Positions 8,440 through 17,038 are shown, counted from the stretch's first letter. The stretch is 33,064 bases of DNA from Phenylobacterium sp. (GCF_016793285.1 NZ_JAEUMO010000072.1:1-33064); one strand, 5' to 3'. A program made the numbers and translations. Notes: generated by a model from the sequence alone, not told the origin.

Positions 8440-9183
8440 ATGGCCCGCACGTTCGCCGTCGAAGACGCTTCCCCACAGCCGGACCTCTGGCGCGCCAGGC
8501 TCGCGCCGGCGCCGCCGCACCACGCCGGCCATCGCGAGCGGCTGCGCGACCGCGCCGGCGCGGGCGGGCTGGCGGCGCTCCCCGACTACGAGGTGCTGGA
8601 GCTGTTCCTCTTCCGCTCGATCCCGCGCGGCGACGTGAAGCCGCTGGCCAAGCAGCTCCTGGCCCGCTTCGGCTCGCTGGGCGGCGTCCTGGGCGCGACC
8701 GCCGAGGAGCTGCGCACCGTGAAGGGCGTCGGCGAATCCCTCGCCCTCGACCTCAAGCTCCTGCACGAGGCGACGCTGCGCACGGCCCGCGAGCAGGTGA
8801 CGCGCCGCCCGGTGATCTCCTCCTGGAACGCGCTCCTCGCCTACGTGAAGACCGCCATGGCGCACGAGGGGCGCGAGCAGTTCCGCGTGCTCTTCCTCGA
8901 CAAGAAGAACCAACTGGTCGCCGACGAGGTCATGAACCGCGGCACCGTCGACCACGCCCCGGTCTACCCGCGCGAAGTGGTCCGCCGCGCCCTCGAGCTG
9001 TCGGCCAGCGCCGTCATCCTCGTCCACAATCACCCCAGCGGCGACCCCACGCCCAGCCCCGCCGACGTCGACATGACCCGCCAGGTGGTCGAAGCCGCCC
9101 GCCCGCTACGCATCGCCATCCACGACCACCTCGTCGTCGGCCGAGACGGCGTCGCCAGCTTCAAGGCGCTGGGGCTGATGTGA
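8440..9183 (+). CDS. radC: RadC family (UPF0758) JAB-domain protein
   Basis: This 247-residue protein has an N-terminal helical region with a helix-hairpin-helix-like stretch ([15 protein letters not shown], about 91-105) and a C-terminal JAB/MPN domain. The metal signature is complete: E146, H196-N-H198-P, S206-P-A-D209. An upstream TTG at 8401 would add 13 residues, but the ATG at 8440 gives a typical RadC N-terminus. RadC was once linked to radiation resistance in E. coli; that link has been withdrawn and its role is still unclear. Together with map and sfsA it marks the conserved locus, here separated from map by about 6.5 kb of transporter genes. Confidence 0.93.
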   Translation: MARTFAVEDASPQPDLWRARLAPAPPHHAGHRERLRDRAGAGGLAALPDYEVLELFLFRSIPRGDVKPLAKQLLARFGSLGGVLGATAEELRTVKGVGESLALDLKLLHEATLRTAREQVTRRPVISSWNALLAYVKTAMAHEGREQFRVLFLDKKNQLVADEVMNRGTVDHAPVYPREVVRRALELSASAVILVHNHPSGDPTPSPADVDMTRQVVEAARPLRIAIHDHLVVGRDGVASFKALGLM

Positions 9184-9217
9184 GGCGCTGGCCTCCCCGC
9201 TCACGATGGCGGTAGAG

Positions 9218-10369
9218 CTACTCCACCTCGAAGCTCAGGCCCGCGTGGGCCTGCAGCCGGTCCTTCAGCCGCCCCTGCAGCGCCGCGCCCGGCGTCCAGA
9301 CGCCGCCCGCCACGTCCGGCGCGCGCACCAGCGCGATCGCCGTCTCGGCCAGCATCTTGGAGGTCGAGCCGTAGCCCGGGTCCTTGTCGCCCTTCACGGC
9401 CACCTTCACGCGCTTGCCGTCGGCGTCGACGCCGATGAACAGGATGTCGAAAAAGCCGCGCTCGCGCTCCTCCTTGGTCGGCCCCTCGCCGGGCTTCGGC
9501 CCGCCGCCCGGCAGGCTGCCCATGTCGGTGAAGCCCACCGTCTCGCCCGGCCCGCCGATCACCATCTCGTCGTAGACGAAGTCGGCCCCGTACGGATGGC
9601 CCATCAGAAGGTTCGAGCGGTGCACGTTCTTGGTGTTGATGACCGCCATCATGAACGGCCCGACCGGCCCCACGTCCGGGTCCTCCTCCGGCGCCTGCCC
9701 CGCGGGCTGGGCCGGCCCTTCGAAGCCCGGCGTCAGGCCGAACGGGCTCATCATGATCGCCAGCAGCGACGGGTCCTTCTGGATCGCCGCCATGGTGGCC
9801 GCGCCGCTGGCCGCCGTGCCGCCCGACAGGCCACCGTCGATGCCGCGCACCCGGCCCTTCACGCGGGCCACCACGTGGCCCAGCTTCGCCTTCGCCGTCT
9901 CCTGCGCGAACCACACGCCCATCTCGAACGGGATGGAGTCGAAGCCGCACGAGTGCAGGATCCGCGCGCCCGACGCCTTGGCCGCCGCATGGTGCTTGTC
10001 GATCATCGCGCGCATCCAGTTGGGCTCGCCCGACAGGTCCAGGCAGTCCGTGCCCGCCTTCACGCACGCCTCGACCAGTTCGTTGCCGTAGAGCTGATAG
10101 GGCCCGACCGTGGTGATCACCGCCTTGGTCCGCGCCACCATGGCGTCCAGCGAGGCCGGATCGGCGGCGTCGGCCACCACCAGCGGCGTGTCCTTCGGCG
10201 CCCCGATCTCGTCGCGCACCTCGGCGAGCTTGGCGGCCGAGCGGCCCGCCATCGCCCACTTCACCTCGCCGCCCACGCCGTAGTTCTTGGCCAGGTGCTC
10301 GGCGACCAGCCGGCCCGTGTAGCCGCTGGCGCCATAGACGATCAGGTCGAACTCGGCGTCGGACTTCAT
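9218..10369 (-). CDS. Saccharopine dehydrogenase-like NAD(P)-binding oxidoreductase
   Basis: This 383-residue protein starts with a Rossmann fold: a beta strand DLIVYGASGYTGR with the glycine motif G13-A-S-G16-Y-T-G19. It continues with a VITTVGPYQLYG segment and LHSCGFDSIPFEMG, both typical of the saccharopine dehydrogenase/trans-acting enoyl reductase family. Despite the name, such proteins in bacteria usually act on lipid-like or polyketide substrates, or have no assigned reaction. No signal peptide, so probably cytoplasmic or membrane-associated. GGGAG lies eight bases before the ATG. It diverges from the GH84 gene over 74 bases. The family call is firm, the substrate unknown. Confidence 0.88.
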   Translation of the reverse strand: MKSDAEFDLIVYGASGYTGRLVAEHLAKNYGVGGEVKWAMAGRSAAKLAEVRDEIGAPKDTPLVVADAADPASLDAMVARTKAVITTVGPYQLYGNELVEACVKAGTDCLDLSGEPNWMRAMIDKHHAAAKASGARILHSCGFDSIPFEMGVWFAQETAKAKLGHVVARVKGRVRGIDGGLSGGTAASGAATMAAIQKDPSLLAIMMSPFGLTPGFEGPAQPAGQAPEEDPDVGPVGPFMMAVINTKNVHRSNLLMGHPYGADFVYDEMVIGGPGETVGFTDMGSLPGGGPKPGEGPTKEERERGFFDILFIGVDADGKRVKVAVKGDKDPGYGSTSKMLAETAIALVRAPDVAGGVWTPGAALQGRLKDRLQAHAGLSFEVE

Positions 10370-10443
10370 GTGCGCATCTCCCGTTTGGGCGGACCTTACA
10401 AATTTACAGCGTTATCGCAACCGCCCTCGGCTATGCAGTCAGC

Positions 10444-11511
10444 ATGACTCCGGAACTCGGCATCATCGAGGGCTTCTTCGGCCGGCCCTACGCCTGGGAC
10501 GAGCGGGCCGACATGGTCCGGGCGCTGAAGCCGGCGGGCTACAGCTTCTATATCTACGCACCCAAGATCGACGGCCACCTGCGGCGCAGGTGGCGCGAGC
10601 CCTACCCCGACGCGACGCTGAAGGCCCTCGGCGACTTCGCCGCCGTCTGCCGCGGCCAGGGCGTCCGCTTCGGCGTGGGCTTGAGCCCCTACGCGCTGTT
10701 CCAGGACTTCGACGCGCCGTCGAAGGAGGCGCTGGCCGCGAAGCTGGCGCAGCTCGACAGTCTCGGCCTCGCCGACCTCGGCATCTTCTTCGACGACATG
10801 AAGGGCGACCAGGTCGACCTCGCCGAGCGCCAGGTCGAGATCGTCGACTGGATCGCCGGCCGGACCGCCGCCTCGCGCCTCATCGTCTGTCCCAGCTACT
10901 ACACCGACGACGCCGTGCTGGACCGCGTGTTCGGAAGGCGCCCGGCCAACTACCTCGAAGACCTCGGCAAGGGCCTCGACCCCAGGATCGAGCTGATGTG
11001 GACCGGCGAGGAGGTCTGCGCGAAGGAATTCTCCCCCGGCCACCTGGCCCGCGTGACCGAGCAGTTCCGGCGCAAGCCGTTCCTCTGGGACAACTATCCC
11101 GTCAACGACGGCCCGCGCATGAGCCAGCACCTGCACCTGCGCGCCTTCACGGGCCGCCCGGCCGCCATCGGCCCGCACGTCTCCGCCCACGGGGTCAACC
11201 CCGCCTCGCAGGCGGTGCTCAGCCGCATCCCGTGCCTGACCCTGGCCGAAAGCTACGCGAGGGGCGACGCCTACGAATACCTGGCCGCTTTCCGCCGCGC
11301 GGCCGCCGAGGTGTGCGGCCCCGAGCTGGCCGACTATATCGAACGCGCCATCCTGCTGCTGGACGACACCGGCCTGGATCGGCTGGGCGAGGAGCGGCAC
11401 GGCAACCTGAAGCGGCGCTTCGCCACCTTCGACCATCCGGCCGCCCGCGAGGCGCTGGCCTGGCTCGACGGCCACTGGCGCATCGGCACGGAAGACCTCG
11501 AAACCCAGTAG
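10444..11511 (+). CDS. GH84 family beta-N-acetylglucosaminidase (O-GlcNAcase-like)
   Basis: This 355-residue protein opens with GIIEGFFGRPYAWDER, the hallmark first strand of GH84. The catalytic aspartate pair is D117-D118 in FFDDM. W186-T-G188 and the D216-N217-Y218 segment match substrate-binding strands of the family. GH84 enzymes use substrate-assisted catalysis to remove beta-linked GlcNAc from proteins (O-GlcNAc) or glycans. There is no signal peptide, so it is predicted to be cytoplasmic, unlike many secreted bacterial homologues. It consists of little more than the catalytic domain. The next gene begins on the base after its stop. Whether the substrate is a glycoprotein or recycled cell-wall sugar is not visible. 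Confidence 0.88.
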   Translation: MTPELGIIEGFFGRPYAWDERADMVRALKPAGYSFYIYAPKIDGHLRRRWREPYPDATLKALGDFAAVCRGQGVRFGVGLSPYALFQDFDAPSKEALAAKLAQLDSLGLADLGIFFDDMKGDQVDLAERQVEIVDWIAGRTAASRLIVCPSYYTDDAVLDRVFGRRPANYLEDLGKGLDPRIELMWTGEEVCAKEFSPGHLARVTEQFRRKPFLWDNYPVNDGPRMSQHLHLRAFTGRPAAIGPHVSAHGVNPASQAVLSRIPCLTLAESYARGDAYEYLAAFRRAAAEVCGPELADYIERAILLLDDTGLDRLGEERHGNLKRRFATFDHPAAREALAWLDGHWRIGTEDLETQ

Positions 11512-12492
11512 ATGGCCGGCGAAGGGACGACGCGGCGCATCCTGCTGACGCGCCTGGGCCTGCTGGGCGCGCTGGGCGGCGCGGCCTTCCTGCTGCGCGA
11601 CCGCGTCCCCTGGCCGCCGCTCAGGCCCCGGTTCGCGAACGGCAGGTCCACGCCGTGGCTGCCGCTCCCGTCACGCGCCGGCCTCGTGGAGATCGACGTC
11701 GCCGTGAACGGCGCGCCGCTCCGCGCCGTGGTCGACACCGGCGCCCAGTTCTCGGCCATCGACCGCGCCACGGCCGCGCGCCTCGGGCTCCCGCGCGTCC
11801 TCGTCGCGCCGATGCTGGCCTACGGGGTCACGGGCGGCCCCACCCTCACCCACAGCGTCCGTCTCGACCTGGCGATGCCGGGCCTTCGGGTCGATGGCGT
11901 CCACGCGGCGGCCCTGGGCCTCGCGGCCATCGCGCAGGTCACCGCCCGCGACTTCCAGCTCCTGATCGGCCGCGACGTCCTGAACGAGGCGGTGTTCGAA
12001 CTCGACTTCGTCCGCAGTCGCGTCCGCTTCGGCGCCCCCGGAGAGCTGTTCCGCCCCGGCGCGGGCCGCACGATCCCGATCGTCCGGCGCCACGGCGCGC
12101 CCATGGTCGACGTCCGGCTGGACGGCCACCCGCTGCGCCTGCTGCTCGACACCGGCGCCAGCGGCTCGGTCGCGCTGACCGAGGACGCCGCGCGCGCCGC
12201 CGGCCTGCTCGCGCCGGGGCGACAGGTGCGCGAGGCCCGGTCCGTCGGCCTGGGCGGCCTCAGCCTCGACCGGGTCGTCCGCGCGCGCAGCCTCCGGGTC
12301 GGCGCCATCGACGCCCGCGCCGCCGACGTGCAGATCTATGCGCCGGGCGCGCACGCGCCGACGCCGACCGGCCTGCTGGGCGCGGGCTTCCTGCGGCAGT
12401 TCCACACCGTCGTCGATCTGCCGGGCGACCGCGTCCAGGTCCGCGCCGCCGATCTCCTGCTGGTTCCGCACCCCTCGGAACAAAGCCGCTAG
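11512..12492 (+). CDS. Membrane-anchored protein with two retropepsin-like aspartic protease domains
   Basis: This 326-residue protein begins directly after the GH84 stop codon (TAG-ATG), so translation is probably coupled. An N-terminal hydrophobic helix (about 11-28) preceded by RR suggests an inner-membrane anchor or Tat-like signal. Two aspartic protease half-units follow: VVD75-T-G-A near residue 75 and LLD213-T-G-A near residue 213, each after a beta-rich segment and followed by an Ala/Gly-rich region like the retropepsin flap and helix. Most bacterial retropepsin-like proteins work as dimers with one DTG; here two are joined in one chain, imitating the pepsin layout. Substrates are unknown. 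Identity as tandem retropepsin folds is well supported. Confidence 0.86.
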   Translation: MAGEGTTRRILLTRLGLLGALGGAAFLLRDRVPWPPLRPRFANGRSTPWLPLPSRAGLVEIDVAVNGAPLRAVVDTGAQFSAIDRATAARLGLPRVLVAPMLAYGVTGGPTLTHSVRLDLAMPGLRVDGVHAAALGLAAIAQVTARDFQLLIGRDVLNEAVFELDFVRSRVRFGAPGELFRPGAGRTIPIVRRHGAPMVDVRLDGHPLRLLLDTGASGSVALTEDAARAAGLLAPGRQVREARSVGLGGLSLDRVVRARSLRVGAIDARAADVQIYAPGAHAPTPTGLLGAGFLRQFHTVVDLPGDRVQVRAADLLLVPHPSEQSR

Positions 12493-12506
12493 CCCGGCTG
12501 TTGCTC

Positions 12507-12520
12507 GCTCCTACGGGAGC
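12507..12520 (+). promoter_or_regulatory. Hairpin with UACG loop covering the ribosome-binding site of the DUF4142 gene
   Basis: GCTCC-TACG-GGAGC forms a 5-bp stem closed by C-G around a TACG loop, which matches the extra-stable UNCG tetraloop class in RNA. The GGGAGC half contains the Shine-Dalgarno sequence eight bases before the ATG at 12529. If it folds, it would mask the ribosome site. Confidence 0.4.
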
Positions 12521-12528
12521 ACCATTCC

Positions 12529-13146
12529 ATGAAGCAGATCGCCCTCTTCGCCGCCGCGGCCGCCGCCGCCCTCGCCCTCGCCGCCTGCCAGAAGCAGCAG
12601 GACCAGGCCGCCGACGCCACGGCCGCCAGCGCCGACGCCGCCGGCGCCGCCGTGAACGCCGCCCAGGACGCGACCTCCGCCGCCGTGGGCGCAGGCGCCG
12701 CGGCGACCGGCGCCCTGTCGACGGACGCCTTCGTCACCGGCCTGGTGACCAGCGGGATGTACGAGATCGACGCCGGCAAGATCGCCGCCGCCAAGGGCCA
12801 GTCGGCCGGCGTCAAGGCGTTCGGCAAGATGATGGTCGCCGACCACACCGCCATGGGCAAGGACGCGGACCCCGCCATCAAGGCCTCGCGCGCCGCCGTC
12901 CCGACCGAACTCGACGAGCGCCGCAAGGGCCTGATCGACAACCTGAACGCCGCCAGCGGCGCCGACTTCGACAAGGCCTACCTGAGCCAGCAGGAAGCCG
13001 CCCACAACGAAGCCCTCGACCTGCTCAAGGGCTACGCCGAACGCGGCGACGACGTGGGCCTGAAGGCCGTGGCGTCCGGCGCGATCGCAAAGGTCCAGGC
13101 CCACCTCGACAAAGTCCACGAACTGCAGGCCGCGCTGCCGAAGTAG
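12529..13146 (+). CDS. DUF4142 lipoprotein
   Basis: This 205-residue protein has a lipoprotein signal peptide with lipobox LAAC (C20), so it should be anchored to the periplasmic side of a membrane. After an Ala/Gln/Asp-rich linker (21-60) comes a helical DUF4142 domain (about 62-205): a block with SGMYEIDAGKIAAAKG, then VKAFGKMMVADHTAM, and a third with DKAYLSQQEAAHNEALDLL. DUF4142 resembles four-helix ferritin-like bundles, with conserved His/Asp/Glu in these helices. Such proteins are often stress-induced in alphaproteobacteria, but no reaction is established. The gene is followed by a strong terminator and preceded by a ribosome-site hairpin. Confidence 0.87.
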   Translation: MKQIALFAAAAAAALALAACQKQQDQAADATAASADAAGAAVNAAQDATSAAVGAGAAATGALSTDAFVTGLVTSGMYEIDAGKIAAAKGQSAGVKAFGKMMVADHTAMGKDADPAIKASRAAVPTELDERRKGLIDNLNAASGADFDKAYLSQQEAAHNEALDLLKGYAERGDDVGLKAVASGAIAKVQAHLDKVHELQAALPK

Positions 13147-13171
13147 CCACGGCCCTCCGCACACGAGCGAG

Positions 13172-13200
13172 ACGCCCGCCGGTTCCCCCGGCGGGCGTTT
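13172..13200 (+). terminator. Rho-independent terminator after the DUF4142 gene
   Basis: ACGCCCGCCGG pairs perfectly with CCGGCGGGCGT (11 bp) around a TTCCC loop and is followed by TT. It starts 25 bases after the stop codon. It should separate the lipoprotein gene from the MFS gene, whose ATG follows 17 bases later. Confidence 0.8.
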
Positions 13201-13217
13201 CCACATAAGCCGGGCGG

Positions 13218-14456
13218 ATGAGCGAGGCCGATCCGACATCGCAGCCGACCGGGCCGCCGGCGCCTTCGTCGGGCGCCGTGCCGGTGCTGCTGCTGATCGT
13301 GCTCCTGAGCCTGGTCGGCTTCGGGGTGGTGATCCCGCTCCTGCCCTTCTTCGCCAGCGCCTTCGACGCGACGCCCTGGCAGGTGACGCTGCTGTTTTCC
13401 GTCTACTCGGCCGGCCAGTTCATGGGCGAACTCTTCTGGGGCCGGCTCTCGGACCGCATCGGCCGCCGCCCGGTGCTGCTCATCACCATCGTCGGCGCCG
13501 GACTGGGCTACGTGGCGCTCGCGTACTCGCCCACGATCTGGATCGCGATCCTGGCGCGCGCCGCCGCCGGCTTCTTCTCCGGCAACATGTCGGTGATCCA
13601 GGGCTATATCGTCGACATCTCCCCGAAGGCGATCCTGGCCCACCGGCTCGGGCTGGTCGGCTCGGCGTTCAACGTCGGATTCGTCATCGGCCCGGCGCTG
13701 GGCGGACTGATGGCGCGGCCCGACCTCGGCGCCGCCGGCTTCCAGCCGCCGCTCCTCGTGTCGGGCATGCTCTGCGGGCTGGCGGCCGTGGGCATCCTCA
13801 TCTTCGTGCGCGAGAGCCGCGCCGTTACCACCGCCCCCGGGCCGCGCGGCAACCCGTTCGAGGCGCTGGGCGAGGCGGCGCGCCATCCGGTCCTGAAGCG
13901 CGCCTTCGCGACGATCTTCCTGGGCTTCTTCGCCTCGTCGTCCATGTGGTCGGTGCTCGGCCTCTGGGCGCAGGCGCGGTTCGGCTGGGGCCCGCGCGAG
14001 GTCGGCCTGCTGATGGCCTGCACCGGCGTCACCGCCGCGTTCTCCCAGGGGCTGCTGTCCGGCATGCTGGTGCGCCGGTTCGGCGCCGGCGCGACCATCG
14101 TGGCCGGCCTCACGCTCGCCTCGACCTGCCTGTTCCTGATGGCGGCCGCGCCGGTCGGCTGGCTGGCCGGGCTGGCGCTCGCCGCGTCCGTGATCGGCAA
14201 CGCGGCCTGGCAGCCGGCCGCGACCTCGCTCGTTTCGCGTTCGGCGAGCCCCGAGCGACAGGGCGCGTTCCTGGGGGCCGGCAGCGCCTCGGGCTCGGCC
14301 GCGCGCGTGGCGGGCCCGGTGCTGGGCGGCGCGGTGTTCTCGGCCATCGCGCCGTGGGCGCCGATCGCGACCGCCGCGCTGCTGATGCTGCCGGCCGCCT
14401 GGCTGGGCTGGCGCGCGGCCGAGGCCCTGCGCCGCCACGGCGACCACATCGCCTGA
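13218..14456 (+). CDS. MFS transporter, drug:H+ antiporter (TetA-like)
   Basis: This 412-residue membrane protein has about 12 hydrophobic helices in two halves separated by a hydrophilic loop near residues 195-225. Motif A, GRLSDRIGRRP (75-85), lies between helices 2 and 3, and the IPLLPFFA segment after helix 1 is typical of the TetA/multidrug branch. Members expel small toxic compounds using the proton gradient. The substrate here is not predictable; no neighbouring resistance gene or TetR regulator is seen. A strong terminator follows, so it is likely a single-gene unit. Confidence 0.87.
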   Translation: MSEADPTSQPTGPPAPSSGAVPVLLLIVLLSLVGFGVVIPLLPFFASAFDATPWQVTLLFSVYSAGQFMGELFWGRLSDRIGRRPVLLITIVGAGLGYVALAYSPTIWIAILARAAAGFFSGNMSVIQGYIVDISPKAILAHRLGLVGSAFNVGFVIGPALGGLMARPDLGAAGFQPPLLVSGMLCGLAAVGILIFVRESRAVTTAPGPRGNPFEALGEAARHPVLKRAFATIFLGFFASSSMWSVLGLWAQARFGWGPREVGLLMACTGVTAAFSQGLLSGMLVRRFGAGATIVAGLTLASTCLFLMAAAPVGWLAGLALAASVIGNAAWQPAATSLVSRSASPERQGAFLGAGSASGSAARVAGPVLGGAVFSAIAPWAPIATAALLMLPAAWLGWRAAEALRRHGDHIA

Positions 14457-14522
14457 AATCTGAGCGCAACACGCGTCACGTAACTCGTTATCCCATTCTG
14501 CTCCCAGCAGGCACTCCTTCAC

Positions 14523-14551
14523 GGGGCCGCCCACGTCGGCGGCCCCTTTTT
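14523..14551 (+). terminator. Rho-independent terminator after the MFS gene
   Basis: GGGGCCGCC pairs with GGCGGCCCC (9 bp) around a CACGTC loop and is followed by TTTTT. This is the most canonical terminator in the window. Confidence 0.88.
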
Positions 14552-14617
14552 CTTTGGCCGGCCGGGCGTATGCTGGCCGCAGCGGACCCGAAGATCCGGT
14601 TTGTCTGGGAGGCTCTG

Positions 14618-15700
14618 ATGACCCGCAGGTTCGTGGGCGCGCTCTGCGCCGCCACCGCCCTGGCCGCCGTGCCGCTCGCCGCACACGCGGAACTCTCGAA
14701 CCCCGCCGCCGTCGCCAGGGGCTACAAGGCGCCGCGCAACGTCTGGGGCCAACCCGACCTTTCGGGCACCTGGTCGCCGGCCACCATCACCCGCCTGGAG
14801 CGCGACGCGAGCCTCGGCGACCGCCTGGTGCTGACCGATGCCGAAGCCCGGCAGCTCGAAGGCGAGAACGCGAAGTTCAACGCCAAGGACCTCGCGCCGA
14901 CCGATCCGAACGTGAAGCTCGAGGGCCTCGAGTGCGGCGTGAAGGGTTTCCCGACCGGACCCGAGTGCGGCTACAACAACTTCTGGGTCGACCCCGGCAC
15001 CAAGGTCCTGCGGATCGCCGGCCAGCCGCGCTCGTCCATCCTCGTGAGCCCCGCCAACGGCCGTCTGCCCATGACCCCCGCCGCCCTGGCCCGCCAGCGC
15101 GCCCAGTTCGGCAACGCCCGCGTCGGCAACTTCGACGGCCCCGAACGTCGTCCGCTGGCCGAGCGCTGCCTGGTGGGCTTCGGCTCCACCGCGGGCCCGC
15201 CGATGCTGCCGGTGCTCTACAACAACCACTACGGCGTCGCGCAGTCCGCCGACCGCGTCGCGCTGCAGGTCGAGATGGTGCATGACATGCGCCTGATCCG
15301 CCTCAACGACCGTCACGAGCCGGCGGCGATCCGCAAATGGATGGGCGACTCGGTGGCCCGCTGGGACGGCGAGACCCTGGTGGTCGACACCACCAACTTC
15401 CGCCCCGACCAGACCTTCCGCGGCGCGACGGCCGAGATGCAGGTGACCGAGCGCTTCACGCGGATCTCGGCCGACCAGCTCCTCTACCAGTTCCGCGTGG
15501 TCGACCCGTCCACCTTCACCGAGGCCATCGAGGGCGAAGTCGCCTGGAACCTCACCAGGGACCACATCTACGAGTACGCCTGCGCCGAGGGGAACTATGC
15601 GCTTCCCGGCATCCTCGCCGGCGCCCGCGCCGAGGAGAAGAACGGCCGCGAGATGGAAGGCAACCGCGGCGAGGTGAAGGAAGAAGGCGGCGACCGCTGA
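14618..15700 (+). CDS. Secreted protein of unknown function (copy 1 of a family present twice here)
   Basis: This 360-residue protein has a signal peptide ending about LAAHA (residue 23) and a ribosome site GGGAGG six bases before the ATG. After WGQPDLSGTW come a YNNFWVDPGT motif, LAERCLVGFGSTAGPP with VLYNNHY, WDGETLVVDTTNF, TERFTR and a C-terminal YEYACAEGNYALPGILAGAR. All of these recur in the gene at 27370, so the two are clear paralogues. The copy here has an extra Cys pair (ECGVKGFPTGPEC) just before the FWVDPGT motif, probably a disulfide. Proteins of this type are frequent in Caulobacterales, sphingomonads and acidobacteria, often many per genome, but I know of no assigned function. 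Periplasmic or secreted location is likely. Confidence 0.82.
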   Translation: MTRRFVGALCAATALAAVPLAAHAELSNPAAVARGYKAPRNVWGQPDLSGTWSPATITRLERDASLGDRLVLTDAEARQLEGENAKFNAKDLAPTDPNVKLEGLECGVKGFPTGPECGYNNFWVDPGTKVLRIAGQPRSSILVSPANGRLPMTPAALARQRAQFGNARVGNFDGPERRPLAERCLVGFGSTAGPPMLPVLYNNHYGVAQSADRVALQVEMVHDMRLIRLNDRHEPAAIRKWMGDSVARWDGETLVVDTTNFRPDQTFRGATAEMQVTERFTRISADQLLYQFRVVDPSTFTEAIEGEVAWNLTRDHIYEYACAEGNYALPGILAGARAEEKNGREMEGNRGEVKEEGGDR

Positions 15701-15713
15701 CCGGCCGGCCCGC

Positions 15714-16913
15714 TCACGACGGGTTCTTCCGGGCCGGGGTGACGTAGTCGTAGATGTTGACGGTCTGGGCGCCCGTCGGCGGGACCAGCACCTCGGGGTG
15801 CTTCAGCGTCTTCTCCGCGTCGCGCCGGCCCGCCGCCCAGTGCTCCTCCATGGTCCGCCTGGAGAACTCGTAGTCCTTGGAGTGGCCTTCGTAGGTGGCC
15901 GAGCGGTAGACGAGCTGGACGATGTTGTAGACCGCGGGGTCCGACGCCCGCGCCAGCAGCCGCGCCTGCGGGGTCGCCGCCAGTTCGGGCGGCATCTGCG
16001 CCAGCAGTTCGTTGAAGGTCGCCCGCAGTTCCTGCATCCGGCGGAAGCTGTCGGTGGCCGCCCGCGTGCGGCTGGAGAACTGCACTTCCTTCATGCGCAC
16101 CGCCACGCCCGCCAGGTCGTGCGGCAGGTCGCCGCGCGCGCTCCACAGGTCGACCTGGAAGATCAGGGTGTCGAGGTTCGAGCGCGACGACAGCACCCAG
16201 TCCAGCGGCGTGTTCGAGACGAGCCCGCCGTCCCAGTAGTGCTGGTCCTTGATCTTCACGGCCTCGAAGGCGGGCGGCAGGGCGCCGCTGGCCATGATGT
16301 GCTCGGGCCCGATCTCGTCGGCGGCATTGTCGAAGTAGGCGAAGTTGCCGCTCTCGACGTTCACCGCGCCGACGCTGAAGCGCATCGCCTGATTGTCGTT
16401 GATCCGTTTGAAATCGACCAGCCGCTCCAGCGTGCCGCGGAGGGGGGCCGCATCGTACCAACTGGTCGCGCCCGTCGTCGGGCCCGGCGGCGCCAGGTAA
16501 GGCGGCGGGATCCGCGGCGTGAAGAAGCCCGGCACGCCCCGCGCCATGATCTGCCCGGCGGCGAGCTGGTTGATCCAGCTCCGCGCCGTCTCGTCGTGGA
16601 TCGCGCCCTGCCACAGGTGCGACCAGCCGAAGTCGCCGGCGTCGCTGACCATCTCCCAGAACTCGCGCAGCCGCGCGATGCGGTCCTCCCGCGCGTTCCC
16701 GGCGATGATCGCCGAGTTGATCGCCCCGATGGAGATGCCGGCGATCCAGGTGGGCTCGATGCCCGCGTCGTGCAGCACCTCGTAGACACCGGCCTGATAG
16801 GCGCCCAGCGCGCCGCCGCCCTGCAGCAGCAGCGCCACGCTCTCGAAAGCGGTCGGGTTCGGCTTGGCCGGCTCGGGCGCGGCGGCGGCCCGGGGAGGAG
16901 AGGCTTCGGACAT
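15714..16913 (-). CDS. Patatin-like phospholipase with DUF3734 tail
   Basis: This 399-residue protein has the patatin elements in order: oxyanion loop QGGGALGAY (31-39), nucleophile elbow G59-I-S61-I-G63, and the catalytic aspartate D228 in YWDGG. The C-terminal part (about 290-390) with YRSATYEGHSKDYEFSRR and a HWAAGRRDAEKTLKHPEVL stretch matches the DUF3734 extension. Patatins are Ser-Asp lipid acyl hydrolases; this subfamily is cytoplasmic or membrane-associated and in some bacteria lies near polyhydroxybutyrate genes. The N-terminus is a low-complexity Ala/Pro stretch without a signal peptide. No clear Shine-Dalgarno precedes the start. It converges with the secreted-protein gene across 13 bases. 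Confidence 0.92.
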   Translation of the reverse strand: MSEASPPRAAAAPEPAKPNPTAFESVALLLQGGGALGAYQAGVYEVLHDAGIEPTWIAGISIGAINSAIIAGNAREDRIARLREFWEMVSDAGDFGWSHLWQGAIHDETARSWINQLAAGQIMARGVPGFFTPRIPPPYLAPPGPTTGATSWYDAAPLRGTLERLVDFKRINDNQAMRFSVGAVNVESGNFAYFDNAADEIGPEHIMASGALPPAFEAVKIKDQHYWDGGLVSNTPLDWVLSSRSNLDTLIFQVDLWSARGDLPHDLAGVAVRMKEVQFSSRTRAATDSFRRMQELRATFNELLAQMPPELAATPQARLLARASDPAVYNIVQLVYRSATYEGHSKDYEFSRRTMEEHWAAGRRDAEKTLKHPEVLVPPTGAQTVNIYDYVTPARKNPS

Positions 16914-17038
16914 GGACGCGATGCGGGTTGAGGGACGCCGGACGCCCGTAGCGACAGGAAGACCGGCCTGAGGGCGCGATCATGGCGCAGGTTCGCGGCG
17001 CTGCCGAGGGGCGCCGCCTCCGCCTCCGGCGCCGCAAG

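Noticed and set aside
1938-8450. 2170-codon open frame on the minus strand
   Set aside because: It lies antisense to map, the TPR gene and both ABC genes, all of which have clear motifs. Its Arg/Gly/Val/His/Asp-rich composition is what high third-position GC produces in a shadow frame.
10368-13208. 946-codon plus-strand frame across GH84, retropepsin and DUF4142 genes
   Set aside because: Shifted frame over three motif-supported genes; Arg/Pro-rich shadow.
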